Shown: piece by piece, positions 10,414 through 21,134 of the stretch | Position numbering within the stretch: the first letter of the stretch is position 1 | Layout: the number at the start of each line of letters is the position of its first letter | From: Podochytrium sp. JEL0797 | Taxonomy: Eukaryota > Chytridiomycota > Chytridiomycetes > Chytridiales > Chytriomycetaceae | DNA length: 33,382 nt | Assembly (NCBI GenBank): GCA_027596195.1 | Contig: JADGJG010000182.1 | Coordinates: forward strand, 1 to 33,382 | Reading direction: 5' to 3' | Notes under the pieces: generated by a model | The model's database searches: none | Seen by the model: the letters and a program-made list of their open reading frames with translations, nothing else | What the model was told of the DNA's origin: nothing | Translations under genes and position numbers: made by a program

Positions 10414-10745
10414 TGCTAATATTTTATGGGAAGGTCAAACTTTTTTGCTTGTATCCTGAGGAGTCACAAAAAAAATTTCGACTTCAGCCTTAAATGAGGG
10501 TTTCTCCCTGATGCGGCTTATGTGGGGGCCCGATCTTTGAAATAACAATTAATGCCCCCACTCATTCTCATTGGATAAAGGAAAGTGAGAAAAGAAAAGG
10601 AAAGTTTGATCGCGGATTTTCGTCCTCCAATCAGCATTGTTCATCCCCTTCTCATTGTCCTCTCTCTTCGTTTCTCCATTGTTTGAAACTCTTCATTGTC
10701 GACTATTCTCTTTGAAACCACTGCAACCCCCCCACGCGCAACACA
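10414..10745. other. Divergent promoter region
   Basis: This region separates two divergently transcribed genes and contains no supported coding sequence. Possible elements are ATTGG near 10570 and CCAAT at about 10627 (119 bases before the plus-strand ATG), plus pyrimidine-rich stretches from 10620 to 10740 leading into that start. Confidence 0.5.
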
Positions 10746-11630
10746 ATGAGTTTCGCCCCACCAAAGCCATTAGTCAACACCACCACCCCCACCACACACA
10801 CCCCAGCCACACCCGCACCTTCCCCAAACCACCCAGTTGCGACTTCCTCCATTTCCCGCAAAGACTCGGCTTCAAGCATCATCACGGTCCGGTTCGACGA
10901 CGCGACCCTAAAGCAAGGAGTTGTGCCGCTGCATGAGGACCCGGAATTTGTTGAGGTCAAGAATAACGGATGGGTAGTAGTAGCGCGTGCGGCGCAGTTG
11001 GTCTGCGCAGCAGGATTCTTTATGGGCTGCTTAACAAGCGACGGTTCGTTACCTTTTTACTGTCACTTTTACACGTCCCGACTTAATCCTCCGCAGGAGC
11101 ATACCAAAACCCATCCAGACCTCTCACAGTCGGCGTCGTAATGACCTCCTTTTTCTACTCGCTCGTCCTGTTTTTCATCCCGAGAAAGTTTGACAACGTG
11201 GCCATCGTGGTGCTCGGAGATTCCATGATGTGCGTGCTCTGGACTCTGGTGGTAGTCTTTGAACCGAGAAAGGGTGACACGTGGGTAGACATTGGCGTCG
11301 CGTTTGGTAAATTCTTTTTTCCCGTCATCATCGAATGATTTTGAAAATCCGTTTCACTTCCAAACAGGAATCACGACCATAATCTTACACATTATCACCC
11401 TCATCACCACCCTCACACACCTGTTCACCACCATTCTCCACCACTCCCATGCAACCAAAAACGCCCACAAACACGCGGACCCGAACGACAACCCATTGAT
11501 GCATTCACCACACGCCGTTGTTTCGCCGAGTGTGCGCTCCGTTGTGAATGCGAGTGTGATGAGCGGATTGAGGGGTGAGGTGTTGAAGGGGGAGAGTGGG
11601 TTTTCGACAAAGCCGTATGGGAAGAGGTGA
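10746..11630 (+). CDS. Four-helix membrane protein, MARVEL-like
   Basis: Three exons, 10746..11043, 11097..11306 and 11368..11630, join in phase to give 256 residues. The introns are 53 and 61 nt; the first has an unusual GTTCGT donor. Residues 1-70 are a Pro/Thr-rich tail. Four hydrophobic segments follow at about 76-97, 108-128, 132-155 and 163-190, then a His-rich loop and a polar C-terminus. The first helix carries RAAQLV, and the third DSMMCVLW, which resemble the R-x-x-Q and D/W positions of MARVEL-domain proteins (membrane-apposition proteins such as fungal Nce102). The exon joins fall in hydrophobic stretches and restore helices 2 and 4, which supports the model. Family assignment is by pattern only; an unnamed four-helix family is the alternative. 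Confidence 0.65.
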
Positions 11631-12063
11631 AAGGGGGGGCTGTTGGAAGTGGAAAGAGAGGGACGGTTATTTTTGGTTGTGGAGTGTGATTGTGCTGCGA
11701 TTTGGAGTTGTGTGGAACTTTGTTGTTGAGTTTTTTGATTTTTTTTTCGATCGCGAGTTAAGATGATACCATTTATTTTTTGAACTTGACGAACGCAAGG
11801 AGAGCGAGATTGAGATAGACGCCACATTGCTCATCACATCACCAAAAAAGGGCCACTCCGAATTTGGAACACAGAGGGGTCACAGGATCCATGCCGGAAA
11901 TGGAAGCTTGGCCCGCGAGAGAAAAAAAAATGTTCCTTGGGAGGATGCCAACCTTTCTCGAAGCCCGCCAGTGTTTCGCCCCAATACCTCCCTTTTTTTG
12001 TTCTATAGTTCCTTTTTTAAACTTGCTTCAAAGCACATCTCCTCACTCACCCTTCGTTTGCGC
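11631..12063. other. Intergenic region before the cyclin gene
   Basis: It holds the 3' end of the MARVEL-like gene (T-rich from about 11660 to 11760) and the cyclin upstream region, including a pyrimidine-rich run at 11985-12060 directly before the cyclin ATG. An open frame covers much of it but has no ATG and no recognisable content. Confidence 0.5.
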
Positions 12064-13312
12064 ATGTCATCCCATGATTCCACCCACCCCAACTCACCCG
12101 CAAAAGCGACGACCACCGCGGTCCCGTCAGTCGGAACAAGTGCTTCCACTACTATTCAGTATCGGACTAGTGCCAAGAGAGGCACAGTGCACACAGACAT
12201 CCATGAGGCGAATCCAAGCACAAGCAGCACTCAAATTGTTCCCGCGAAACCCCTGTCAGTCGAAAATGAACGTCAGGGTTGGGCTACAAAGAATCAGCCC
12301 GGATATGGTACGCATATCTTGCCTTTCCATATCCAAGCGTAACATTTCAATAACCCCCGCATGGAACGAAAATTGAATAGTTCGAGAACAAATCCCCCGC
12401 CTCGCAAAGTTTATCAGCGTCCTCGTGTTCCACGTATGGAGTTCCAAAAGTCTCACCGAAACACTAGACGTGAGCAACACGAATGCGGGGATGGTTCAGT
12501 TTGTCAAGGTACAAAAAAAAACTTCCCCCCTTCCCCCAATGGAATCTACTAACAAAAAAAAACCTCAGCACATCCTCACCATCACTCAAATCCCCCTCCC
12601 AGTCGTCACCCTCGCCACCAAATACATTCAACGCCTCCGTCGCTCCCCACACACGCTGCCCCCTACCTCCCCACACCGCCTCTTCTCCATCACCTTAATC
12701 CTCGCCCAAAAATACTCGGACGACACCCCCTTCGGCAATGCCCTCTGGGGAAAAGTCCTCTCCCTTCCCTCCGCCGAAGTGACCCACTGGGAACGCTTAG
12801 TCCTCAAAGCGTTAAACTGGCGACTCTGTGTAGGTGAAGAGGAGTACAAGGGAATGTGCAGAGGAGTCGCGAGTTTAGCGAGGGAGTGGAATCGTGTGGC
12901 GGGGGGCAGGGATGGAGGGTGGGATGGGAAGGCGGGTAGTTTGGTGAAGCAGCAGGGGTTGGTGACGCCAGTGAGCTCTGTGGATTCTGTTGCTGTGAAG
13001 GAGGGTGGTGAAGGTTCGAGAGTGGAGTTTGGGAGGAAGGTTGATTCACCTGCGGAGTCGCCGCGGTTGACGGCGAGGGGGTCTCCCGTCTTGCGTTCCG
13101 GTTCTGGATCAGTGACACCGACTCCTCCTTCCACTCTGCAAGACTTTGTGCGCGGATCGGCCAAGGAGTATGGGCTTGCGGGGTTGGCGGAATTGGCAGT
13201 GGCGAGGTTGAGGGAGCGGAGTTCGGCGCCGAGTCCTGCTTCTGGGGCAGTGAGTCCGCGTGCAGAGGAAGAAGTTGTCGCAAGGGTCGTCAAACGCGTA
13301 AAACGATTGTAA
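12064..13312 (+). CDS. PCL/Pho80-type cyclin
   Basis: Exons 12064..12307, 12381..12508 and 12569..13312 give 371 residues. The introns are 73 and 60 nt; the second contains the textbook branch site TACTAAC. The cyclin box spans about 84-215: REQIPRLAKFISVLVFHVW, then PLPVVTLATKYIQRL, SPHRLFSITLILAQKYSDD, ALWGKVLSLPSAEV and ERLVLKALNWRLCV. These match the Pho85-cyclin family, which binds a CDK of the Pho85/CDK5 type and directs it in cell-cycle, polarity or phosphate control; the partner here is inferred. The N-terminus and the long C-terminal Ser/Pro-rich tail are probably disordered. ATG 12064 is the only in-frame ATG before the box. The TAA stop is followed at once by AATAAA. Confidence 0.85.
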
Positions 13313-13319
13313 AAATTCC

Positions 13320-13325
13320 AATAAA
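13320..13325 (+). terminator. Polyadenylation signal AATAAA
   Basis: AATAAA begins eight bases after the cyclin stop codon. It also supports that TAA is read as a true stop in this genome. Confidence 0.45.
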
Positions 13326-13572
13326 AGCGAAAATACAGTGATCGAATTTATATATTTCGAAAAAACTCACGGGTAACCGCGCTAAGGTTTTTGACTTTTT
13401 GAGACTGAAATTTCCATAATCCTTGTTGTGGGCTTCGAAAGTGCTTGGGAATTTAATAAGAATATGCCCATTTTTAAGAGGAAGAGCAATATATTTTGAT
13501 TCATGCGTGCTCACTCACAATCCCATCCTGCTGTCAGCACACAATCTCACCACCAGCCCCAATATCTCACAG

Positions 13573-14619
13573 CTAATCCATCAGCAAAACTCCATCACGA
13601 AACTCAACAGAGGACGTTACACCCGGACACCCGCGTAAATCAAATTGCTGCAACCGATCCAGCAAGGCCAACCCAGCAGGCACTTCCCCAGACAAATCAG
13701 GGTTGGAGCTCAAGTTCAATAATCTGAGCTTTAAAAGATTAAGCAGTTCGGCTGGAATGGAAGACTCGAGCTGGTTCTGGTTGAGAAACAGGTATTCCAC
13801 TTTGACAAGACTTCCCCACTGAGGAGGAATTGGTCCAGAAAGCATATTCTCTCCGAGATAGAGATACTTGAGCTTTCGAAGCGTTCCAAGACTGGGTGGG
13901 AGAGGACCAGAGAGCTTGTTTCTGAGCAAAGACAGTTCGGTCAGATTTTGAAGCAGCGCCAACTCGGTAGGTATACACCCAGACAGCTGATTTTCATTCA
14001 AACCTAGCACAGTTAAATTGCGTAAACGCGAGATGCTGGCCGGAATTGAGCCTTCGAGACGGTTGAGGCCCAAAAACAATTCTTGGAGAGATTCGAGGTT
14101 CCCAATCTCGTCTGGAATTGGCCCGGAAAGACCGTACCGTCGAAGTCCCAAATAAACGAGACTTTTCAACTCGAGCATCGCTTTGGGAATGGCGATATCG
14201 AGGGGCAAATAGGCACGGTTGACGAAGTCTTCCAATGTGATGGATCGCAGATGACTCCATTGTCTTCGAATATAGACGGATTGGTAAACCAGAGGGGCTA
14301 GAAGGTGCATGCGATCCGTCTTTGTGAGAATCTGATTGTTGATGGTGGTATTCGGCGGAGCGACAAAGCGACTCAGGTTGAGGGCGGCAAAGGAATCCGT
14401 TTCGATACACCCACGGAAGGAGCGAGAGACTCCACGAAGGATCCAGGCTTGTCTTGGCGCGATCCAGGCCAGGATCAGACTGGCAGTGTCGAAGGAGAGA
14501 TCGGTGAAGGCGGTGGTGGAGAGCTCAGGTGACTCGTTGACAGAGCATTGGCTTAGGAGAGCTGATAAATCCTGGCTCGGATCATCGCCCTCCTGTAGGG
14601 ATGGGAGGGGTGCGTCCAT
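13573..14619 (-). CDS. F-box-like / plant-type LRR protein (LRR-4, intact)
   Basis: A single-exon, uninterrupted gene for 348 residues. The F-box-like head covers about 38-85 (TDLSFDTASLILAWIAPRQ, RGVSRSFRGCIETDSFAALN). The linker includes VYIRRQWSHLRSI and LDIAIPKAMLELKSL. LRRs run from about 150 to 322 (LSGPIPDEIGNLESLQELFL, LSGPLPPSLGTLRKL, LSGPIPPQWGSLVKVEYLFL) and the cap is RGCPGVTSSVEFRDGVL. It is closest to LRR-1 in layout, and its 5' part is nearly identical to the 5' part of LRR-2 about 12 kb away in the opposite orientation. A TATTTAAATA motif lies about 125 bases upstream (near 14750). A role as an SCF substrate receptor is inferred from the family architecture only. Confidence 0.85.
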   Translation of the reverse strand: MDAPLPSLQEGDDPSQDLSALLSQCSVNESPELSTTAFTDLSFDTASLILAWIAPRQAWILRGVSRSFRGCIETDSFAALNLSRFVAPPNTTINNQILTKTDRMHLLAPLVYQSVYIRRQWSHLRSITLEDFVNRAYLPLDIAIPKAMLELKSLVYLGLRRYGLSGPIPDEIGNLESLQELFLGLNRLEGSIPASISRLRNLTVLGLNENQLSGCIPTELALLQNLTELSLLRNKLSGPLPPSLGTLRKLKYLYLGENMLSGPIPPQWGSLVKVEYLFLNQNQLESSIPAELLNLLKLRLLNLSSNPDLSGEVPAGLALLDRLQQFDLRGCPGVTSSVEFRDGVLLMD

Positions 14620-14897
14620 GATTTTTTAATCAATTTTTAATGGAGGTCGAACTGGCTTGCGCGAAAATCAATACCCCTCTGCCGCCCTCTGAGCACAGCC
14701 AATGGAGAGCGAATAATGGTCGCCATAAGCACGACCCACCTCAATATTTAAATAGGACCTAGCTCTGATTGATTCAAAAATCAGAAAAAAAATGTGAAAA
14801 AGTTGGAGGTAATTGAGTTGTCGAGACGGTTGTCTCCCAAATCCAATGTTTCGAAAAGCTTGTTGTTTTGATAAGCAGTACGCGTTTAATTTTTATA

Positions 14898-16055
14898 TCA
14901 TTCCAAATCGCTCTCTTCATCAAAGTCACTACCATCTGCCGATTCCGAACCAGAGTAACCTTCCAAGTATCCTGAAATTGGCCCCTGACGCAACACACCA
15001 GGTCGAAACTCCACAGAACACGAGACACCAGGACATCCACGCACATCCATCAAGAATAAATCTGCCAAGGCTGCCAGCTCCGCAGGAATATCGCCAGCCA
15101 GCGAGGAGTTCTCTCTCAAGACCAATATTTCCAACCTCTCGAGTCGACCAAACTCGCGCGGAATTTGTCCCGACAAACTGCAGCCACCCAGATACAACCG
15201 TTGCAAGTTGGCGAGATTGCCAAGCTCAGTGGGCATGGGACCCGATACCCGTCGATTTTCACTGAGACAGAGGATTTTCAAGCATGCAAGAGAGCCCCAT
15301 TCAGGTGGAATCAACCCGGCGACTGAGTTTTCCGCGAAATTCAGCAATTCGAGTTTGGCGAGCTGGCCAAGTGATGCAGGCAGAGCACCAGACAACTTGT
15401 TATCATCCAGTTCAATCTTTGTTAAGTTGAGCAGAAGACCCAGTTCGGCGGGACTTGGGCCGAAGAGTCGATTGATTTCCAAACACAAGTACCTCAGCTG
15501 TTTGAGACAGGAAATGGAAGACGGAATAGGCCCTTTGAGACGGTTGTTACTCATATCCAACACTTCAAGGGGGACGAGGTTGCCAATTTCGACAGGAATC
15601 AGCCCGTGAAGATTGCATCCGACTAGAGCCAAATGAACCAGATGCTACTTTTCGACGAAAAGAATCGGCAGCTTCAGGGCGCGTGGATGCGGGATTTCGT
15701 GACAGACCCCATCTTCCGAGATTCCCCAACAGACGGTCTTGAGGTGCTTCCATTGGCTTCGAAAGTACGAGGTCTGGTAGGAGGAAGGAGACTTATTGAG
15801 GTACACGAAGTCGTGTTCGGAAAATTCGAGTGATTTGGTGACGGCTGGATCGAAAAGTGCGAATGAGAGCAATTCGATACAATGACGTAAGGAGCGAGAG
15901 AGGCCTCGAACGATCCAGACTTGCTTTGGGGTGATCCAGGCCAGGATCAAAAGAGCAACCTCGGAAGGAAGGTCACTGAAGCGAGTGTCGAACTTCTTGT
16001 TGTAGCTCTGAAGTTGGAGGAGTTGGAGGGAGACTTGGCGGAGGGTAGGGGGCAT
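14898..16055 (-). pseudogene. F-box-like LRR gene with a single in-frame TAG (LRR-5)
   Basis: From ATG 16055 the frame reads MPPTLRQVSLQLLQLQ, a full F-box-like head (SDLPSEVALLILAWITPKQ, RGLSRSLRHCIE) and the linker, then TAG at 15645-15647. The same frame continues undamaged through about eight LRRs (LVGCNLHGLIPVEIGNL onward), the cap RGCPGVSCSVEFRPGVL and an acidic tail ending SDLE. In LRR-2 the matching site reads EMKHLVHLFLVGCN, so an AAG-type codon became TAG here. With that codon read through the protein would have 385 residues. No splice sites bracket the stop. It is a very young pseudogene, a readthrough gene, a split gene, or a sequencing error; the lack of any other damage keeps all four open. 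Confidence 0.65.
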
Positions 16056-16466
16056 TTGCGAAGAGTTGTGGGATGCTGATGGGTGTACGGTATCGAAATG
16101 AGGGTCGGACGTCGGTCGAGGGGAAGGTACGGGAGAGGTTGGCGAAGCCTGTGCTTTTTTGGAAAGAAAAACACTTGGAGGGAGGTCTCCAATTATTAGA
16201 ATCCAGATGAAAAGTTCTTTGTGGATCTCAAAGAGCGAGGAGTTTCGCGCCGATTCGGAAAAAATCCACAACTTTATGATCAAAAGTGGGTATTTTTGCA
16301 AGTTTTGTTATTTTTCCAGATGGTAGCTTCATCAATTACGCGAAATGGGAGAAAGGGGTAAGGACAGGTTGGAAAGTCAGTCGACCGTTCGAAATGTCCC
16401 GCCCAACCCGCCAAGAATTCGAAAATAAAAAAGACCCGCTGAAATCCGCCATCGCGTCCCTCCGAC
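16056..16466. other. Divergent intergenic region
   Basis: It separates LRR-5 (minus) from the DUF3712-like gene (plus). The LRR-5 frame stays open further upstream, to about 16301, but without an ATG. No other gene or clear promoter element was recognised. Confidence 0.5.
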
Positions 16467-17989
16467 ATGAACTTCCTCCTCTCCAACGTGGACAACATTG
16501 CTCCACTGAATCGCAAGGATTCCGCCATTACTGTTCGCGATGAGAAAGAGGACATCAAACAACCAGAAAATGCCACACCTTCTTGCGAGCCTGCACTCGA
16601 CAAACCCACCCTCTCATCCAAATTGTCCCAAACAACCACCAAATGCCTCCAATCTATCCAATCCTTTCGCGAAAAAGTCACCACCTCCGCCCGCAAATAC
16701 TGGTCCTTCAAATCGTGCCGAATCTGTTGCTACACCATCGTCGCGACACTCACATGTCTCACCCTTTTCATCCCCCTCTTCATCAAATTCGCCCTCCCCT
16801 CCATCCTCTCCTCCGCATTCGCGTCCAGCAACTTCGCATCCGGTCAACCCATGGTCGTATCCCTCTTCCAAATCAACGCCTTGTCGAACCACGCCACTCC
16901 GCAAAACTCAAACACCACCGTGGCAGGGGGAGTCGGATCTGCTAATATCTCCATCAACGTGTCTCAATCAGGATTCGCGGGTATAATTCCGTTTGGGATT
17001 CCAGTTGTGTTTGAGCCAATGGAATGGATAGTGAGTCTAGGCGTTGTGGCCATGACGGCTGCGAATGCATCCGCTGAGGCGTATGTGCAGCAAGTTGAGA
17101 CTTTTTATGAGATGGCGGTGGTGAATGTTCCTGGAGTGTCCTATCTCTCCAGCACGGGAGTCTTTTCTTTGAATGCGGAATACGCAACGGTACAAGTCCT
17201 GAATCCGCCCTCATTTGCGGAATTAAAGATGCAACTCACGAATGGGAACCCGCAAGTGTTTCCGTTGGGTGCGAGGTTCGTGGACGGGTTTTTAAAATGT
17301 TTGATGAGTGGGAGTGTGGGGGATGTTCCGAGGATCAAGGTTTCAGCGACGGTGGATGTGTGGGTGGGCGGGTTGCTGTTGAATGGGGTTGTTTTGGAGA
17401 GGATTGTGGATATGGGGGCGGAGATGGTGAAGAATAGTTGAGTGTGATTTTCGCGTTTGGAACGCTCCCTTTCGATTTTGTTTAACCCGCCTCTTTAGAC
17501 CTCCCATTCCCCTCCATCACACCAACCACAGCCTCAGACCCAACCAAATCCTTCCAAGTCTCCCTCTCGAATCTCAACCTCAACCTCTCCGGACCAGGCT
17601 CCACAACTCTCACAGTCGCCTTCCCCACCGCAACGTACCCCGTCAACCCGTTAACTTACTACCTCACCTCCCTCCATCTCCGTGTAAACGTCACCAACGT
17701 CCCCGCATACACACTCACAGCCCCACTATTCTCCGCCACGCAAGGTTCCGCCAATATTTCCACCAAAGTGCTGATGACGCCGTTGCAGACGGAAACGACG
17801 CTTGTATCGAGTTTTCTGTTGCAGAAGGAGATTAAGGTGGGCGTGGATATGGTGGATGTGAGGGACGCAGTTGGTGGGAAGGTTGGGTGGGTGAGTGATT
17901 TGATGGGGGCGGTTTGGGTGCAGATTCCGGGGAATGTGTTTGGTGGTGGTTCGGGGTTGCAGGCGCTGGGGGTGGGGGCTTTGAGGTGA
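16467..17989 (+). CDS. Single-pass membrane protein, DUF3712-like
   Basis: Two exons, 16467..17436 and 17499..17989, join across a 62-nt intron (GTTGAG donor, TTTAG acceptor) and give 486 residues. Unspliced, the frame would stop at 17439. Residues 1-80 are polar and probably cytosolic. A hydrophobic segment at about 86-110 (YTIVATLTCLTLFIPLFIKF) is the only membrane span. The rest is two beta-rich, Ser/Thr/Asn-rich modules with likely N-glycosylation sites (NTT, NIS, NVS, NVT), consistent with a lumenal or outer location. This layout fits fungal DUF3712 proteins, which have LEA-like beta-sandwich modules and are often vacuolar; function is largely unknown. The assignment rests on architecture and sequence texture, not on a diagnostic motif. 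Confidence 0.6.
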
Positions 17990-18112
17990 TTTGAGTGGTA
18001 ATTTGGAGTGCATTCTCGGAGATTCGGGGACAGAGAATAAAATCAAACACGCTGGTATTTTATGTGTCCTTTTGGGGGAGGGGGAAAACTCATTTGTATT
18101 CTATCACCACTG

Positions 18113-18991
18113 TCAAACGGATTCCCGCTCATCATCGTCATCGTCATGCATTCGCATCACACCTTCGCGAAACTCAACCGTGCGCGTCACACCCGGACAC
18201 CCGCACAAATTGAGGCGCTCCAACAGATCCAACCTCTCCAACTCAACTGGCAATTCACCAAACACCCCAGGATTGTAGCTCAAGTCCAACACTTTGAGCT
18301 TCGCAAGATTTGCCAGTTTGATTGGAATGGACGACTCGAGCTGGTTGTTTTGGAGAACAAGAAATTCCAAGTGGACAAGATTTCCCCATTGAGTAGGAAC
18401 TGGCCCAGAGAGCGCGTTATGTGCAAGAGACAAATCAACGAGTTTTGTTCCGAGAACGAGTGGGAGAGGACCAGAGAGTTTGCTGGAATTCAACACACAG
18501 AAAGTCGGGTTTCGAAGCTGCGCCAACTCATCAGGAATACGCTCAACCCAAATTCAAATCATGCAAATCCCTCAACCGCGAGATGCTGGTCGGAATCGAG
18601 CCTTCGAGACGATTTCGACTCAAATCCACATCCTTGGAGAGCTTCGAGGTTGGCGACGTCGACTGGAATCGGCTCGGAGAGGCGACATGAAACGAGTACC
18701 AAACTCGTATATCGCGATGCAATGCAGATGGTCCATTGTGTTTGAATGTAGACGGATTGGTAAACCGGGTTGAGGAGATTTCGACGGAGGCATCAGGCGG
18801 AGAGACAAAGCGAGATAAGTTGAGCGTGGCGAACGAATCCGTTTCGATGCATCTTTTGAAGGAGCGAGAGAGGCCATATAGTTGACGATCAGCCGGCCAA
18901 TATCAAAGGAGAGATCGGTGATTTCGGTGCAAGCCGAGGTGGTGGACAAGGCATTCGAAGGGAGTTCGTTTGATGACCCTGATGGGCCCAT
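18113..18991 (-). pseudogene. Decayed F-box-like LRR gene (LRR-6)
   Basis: It starts at ATG 18991 (MGPSGSSNELPSNAL), enters the head at EITDLSFDIGRLIV, then loses frame; the expected GLSRSFKRCIETDSFATLN and LSRF are readable in another frame from about 18880. The linker is short and scrambled, and several early LRRs are missing. From 18526 a clean frame gives four LRRs (KLSGPLPLVLGTKLVDLSL, ALSGPVPTQWGNLVHLEFL) and the cap CGCPGVTRTVEFREGVM, followed by an Asp-rich tail. Frameshifts and deletion make it a pseudogene, though the last 138-codon frame might still be translated. Confidence 0.8.
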
Positions 18992-19154
18992 GTTTGGGCA
19001 GTGAAAGTTTGTTTTTCGACTCCAAATTTAAGAAAAGGCGGATGGAATTCCTCTTATTTGGCACAGTTGCAGTTCGAAAACGATAATAAAGCAGAATCAC
19101 AGCAAAGAAGCAGAAAACAAGAGCCCGCAGCTCCCAATCAAACAGAAACCATTC

Positions 19155-20023
19155 TCACCCCTCCCTCCCAAACCCCTTCCCCTTCTCCAACAACTCCAAC
19201 ACCTCCTCATCCTCTGTCTGCCCAAACGTCGCATACCACTCCCCAACAGCCCGAAACACGTCAGGCTGCAGTGGCACAACCACTTCATCCGCCACACGCT
19301 CCATCTCCTCGCACGAGTCCGGCGCCCCGACAGGTGCAACTGCAATGATTCGAGCAGGGTGCATGGCTCGGAGGGATTGGATGGCGGCTTGCATGGTTGC
19401 TCCGGTTGCGACTCCATCTTTCCGGAACAAGAAAACGCGTCGTTGGATAAATCCATAAAAAAAGTACACCTCACTCACCATCCACAACATACACAACACG
19501 TCCCTTCACTTCCGCTGGCGGTCTTCCCTCGCGATACTTGACGTTCCGGCGGTCCAACTCTGCCAATTCTTTTTGCTTGACTCTATCCACGTCATGCGGC
19601 GAGATGCCGAGTTGACGAATCAGGTCTTTGTTGAGATATACGGCGCCGCCCACGGAACTGCAATCCGAATCAGAATACACACCCTGAAAAAGCCAAGGAA
19701 ATCAAAACAAAAGGTCTACATGGCCCCCATCGCCGTCTCCTCCGCCCACGGAATCCCAAGCTTCCTGACAATCAGCACATCGAGTGTGGCATTGAGTGCT
19801 TGTGCAATCGGGAAGGCCACTGGGACGCCACCGCGTGGGAGGGCGAGGACGATCGGATTGGCGGTGGGGTGTGGGTTGTCTTTGGTGAGGAGAGCAGCGA
19901 GGTGGGTCCCCGCGTGGTTTCTGTATTTGTATTTGGGGTGAGGTTGGAAATGGGAGAGAAGAGGCGAAAGGGGATGATGGCGAACCGGTCGCGAAACTGC
20001 GCCACTTTGGGAAACGAAAGCAT
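19155..20023 (-). CDS. Phosphoribosyltransferase-fold protein (paralogue A, full length)
   Basis: Four minus-strand exons are predicted, 20023..19986, 19920..19720, 19657..19479 and 19417..19155, with introns of 65 (GTTCGC donor), 62 and 61 nt; phases agree and give 226 residues. It has the features of a bacterial-type stand-alone PRTase family: N-terminal FRDRNHAGTHLA, the motif VLALPRGGVPVAF (about 37-49), VRKLGIP, ETAMGAISVGGAVYLN, EL-x2-RRNVKYR and the PRPP loop VVYVVDDGVATGATM (134-148), then AVAPVG and a C-terminal WYATFGQ-TEDEEV segment. The acidic pair VDD and the TGAT loop needed for PRPP binding are present, so it should be active; substrate unknown. The short first exon aligns with that of paralogue B. 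Bacterial origin is possible, but the introns imply long residence. Confidence 0.8.
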
Positions 20024-20109
20024 TTTTTTGTTTTTTTTGCGGAAAGCACAAGCAAGAACAAATAGAAAATAAAGAGAATAACAATAATATACAACACCAA
20101 CCAACCCAT

Positions 20110-20815
20110 TCACTCCGCCTCCTTCCCAAACTCCTTCGCCTTTTCCAACAACTCCAACACCGACACATCATCCGGTTGAGGCGGGAAATGGCCATACCAA
20201 GCAAACACGCCGTCTTGGAAGCTTTCGGGCTGAAGTGGAACAACCACCTCATCCGCAACCCGCTCGAGGTCTTTGCAGGAGGATGGCGAGCCGACGGGAG
20301 CGACGGCAATGATTTTGGACGGGTTCTGAGAGCGGAGAAAGGCGATGGCGGATTGCATGGAGGTTCCGGTGGAGATTCCGTCTATTAGCCCCGTAATGAG
20401 TGAGTGGGAAGGGAGGAGGGGAAAGGGGAAAACAGATAATCCTCACCATCGACAAGATAAACCTCCTTCCCCTTCACATCTACCGGCGGCTTCCCGCCTC
20501 TGTACTTGACATTGCGTCTCTCGCTGTCCTTTTCGTCTTTGGCAAGAAACACATCGAGTTTGGCGTCGAGGGCCTTGGCAATCGAAAACGCAACGGGAAC
20601 TCCGCCGCGCGGAATCGCGAGGACCACGCGTTTTGTTGCGGAGGGAAGGAGGGGTTGCGCGAGGAGTGTGGCGAGGTAGGTTCCGGCTTGGGCGCTGCGG
20701 ATTCGTGAGTGAGTGGGTGAGTGGGATACTCGTGCTCGGGCAATCTCGGGTGGCATTGGGTTGGGTCTCACCGGTCGCGGAACTGCTTCACGACTGCTTT
20801 GTGGAGTTTGGACAT
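20110..20815 (-). CDS. Phosphoribosyltransferase-fold protein (paralogue B, central deletion)
   Basis: Exons 20815..20772, 20694..20447 and 20381..20110 on minus (introns 77 and 65 nt, consistent phases) give 187 residues. The start MSKLHKAVVK and QFRDRAQAGTYLATLL parallel paralogue A, followed by VVLAIPRGGVPVAFSIAKAL and the PRPP loop VYLVDDGISTGTSM (93-106). Between KLDV and ERRNVKYRGG only about ten residues remain where A has about 54, so the segment with VRKLGIP, the GGAVYLN strand and the following helix is gone. The reading frame and splice sites are clean, so it looks expressed rather than dead. It could be a specialised or regulatory partner of A, or inactive. It lies 86 bases upstream of A's ATG, in tandem. 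Confidence 0.75.
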
Positions 20816-21134
20816 GTTTTTTTTGTTTGTTTCACGTTTCGCGTTGAGGTAATTTTAGTAAGCGAACACGGGGGTGCCACGGTGTCTTTGTGTTTTTCAG
20901 GTCAGGGTGGGTCACCACTGGTCAGGTCTGTTTGGTTGCTGCGGATCACCCCCGCGCCACCGCCACCCGAGAATGAATGATTTGTGAAGCAAGAATAAGA
21001 GAACGCGAGAAGGAAATATTATGAGGGTTCCAGCTGGATGAAATATTGACCTTCTCTTTTTTACACACCAAAAGGATTGGAATCGGAAATATATTCTCCA
21101 ATTCCATAAATAGTATACATTCATATTATCCTTT
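20816..21134. other. Divergent intergenic region between phosphoribosyltransferase B and the receptor gene
   Basis: No gene is supported here. T- and A-rich stretches near 20818-20830 and 21055-21120 would lie just upstream of the two divergent starts. No specific element is recognised. Confidence 0.5.

Noticed and set aside
12628..13293. Minus-strand ORFs of up to 221 codons opposite the cyclin
   Set aside because: The cyclin box on plus explains this region; the minus frames are low-complexity shadows.
19684..19719. A 36-nt intron in phosphoribosyltransferase A
   Set aside because: It would fit the donor but puts the next exon out of phase. Using the acceptor 26 bases further on gives a normal 62-nt intron, the right phase and the expected family sequence.
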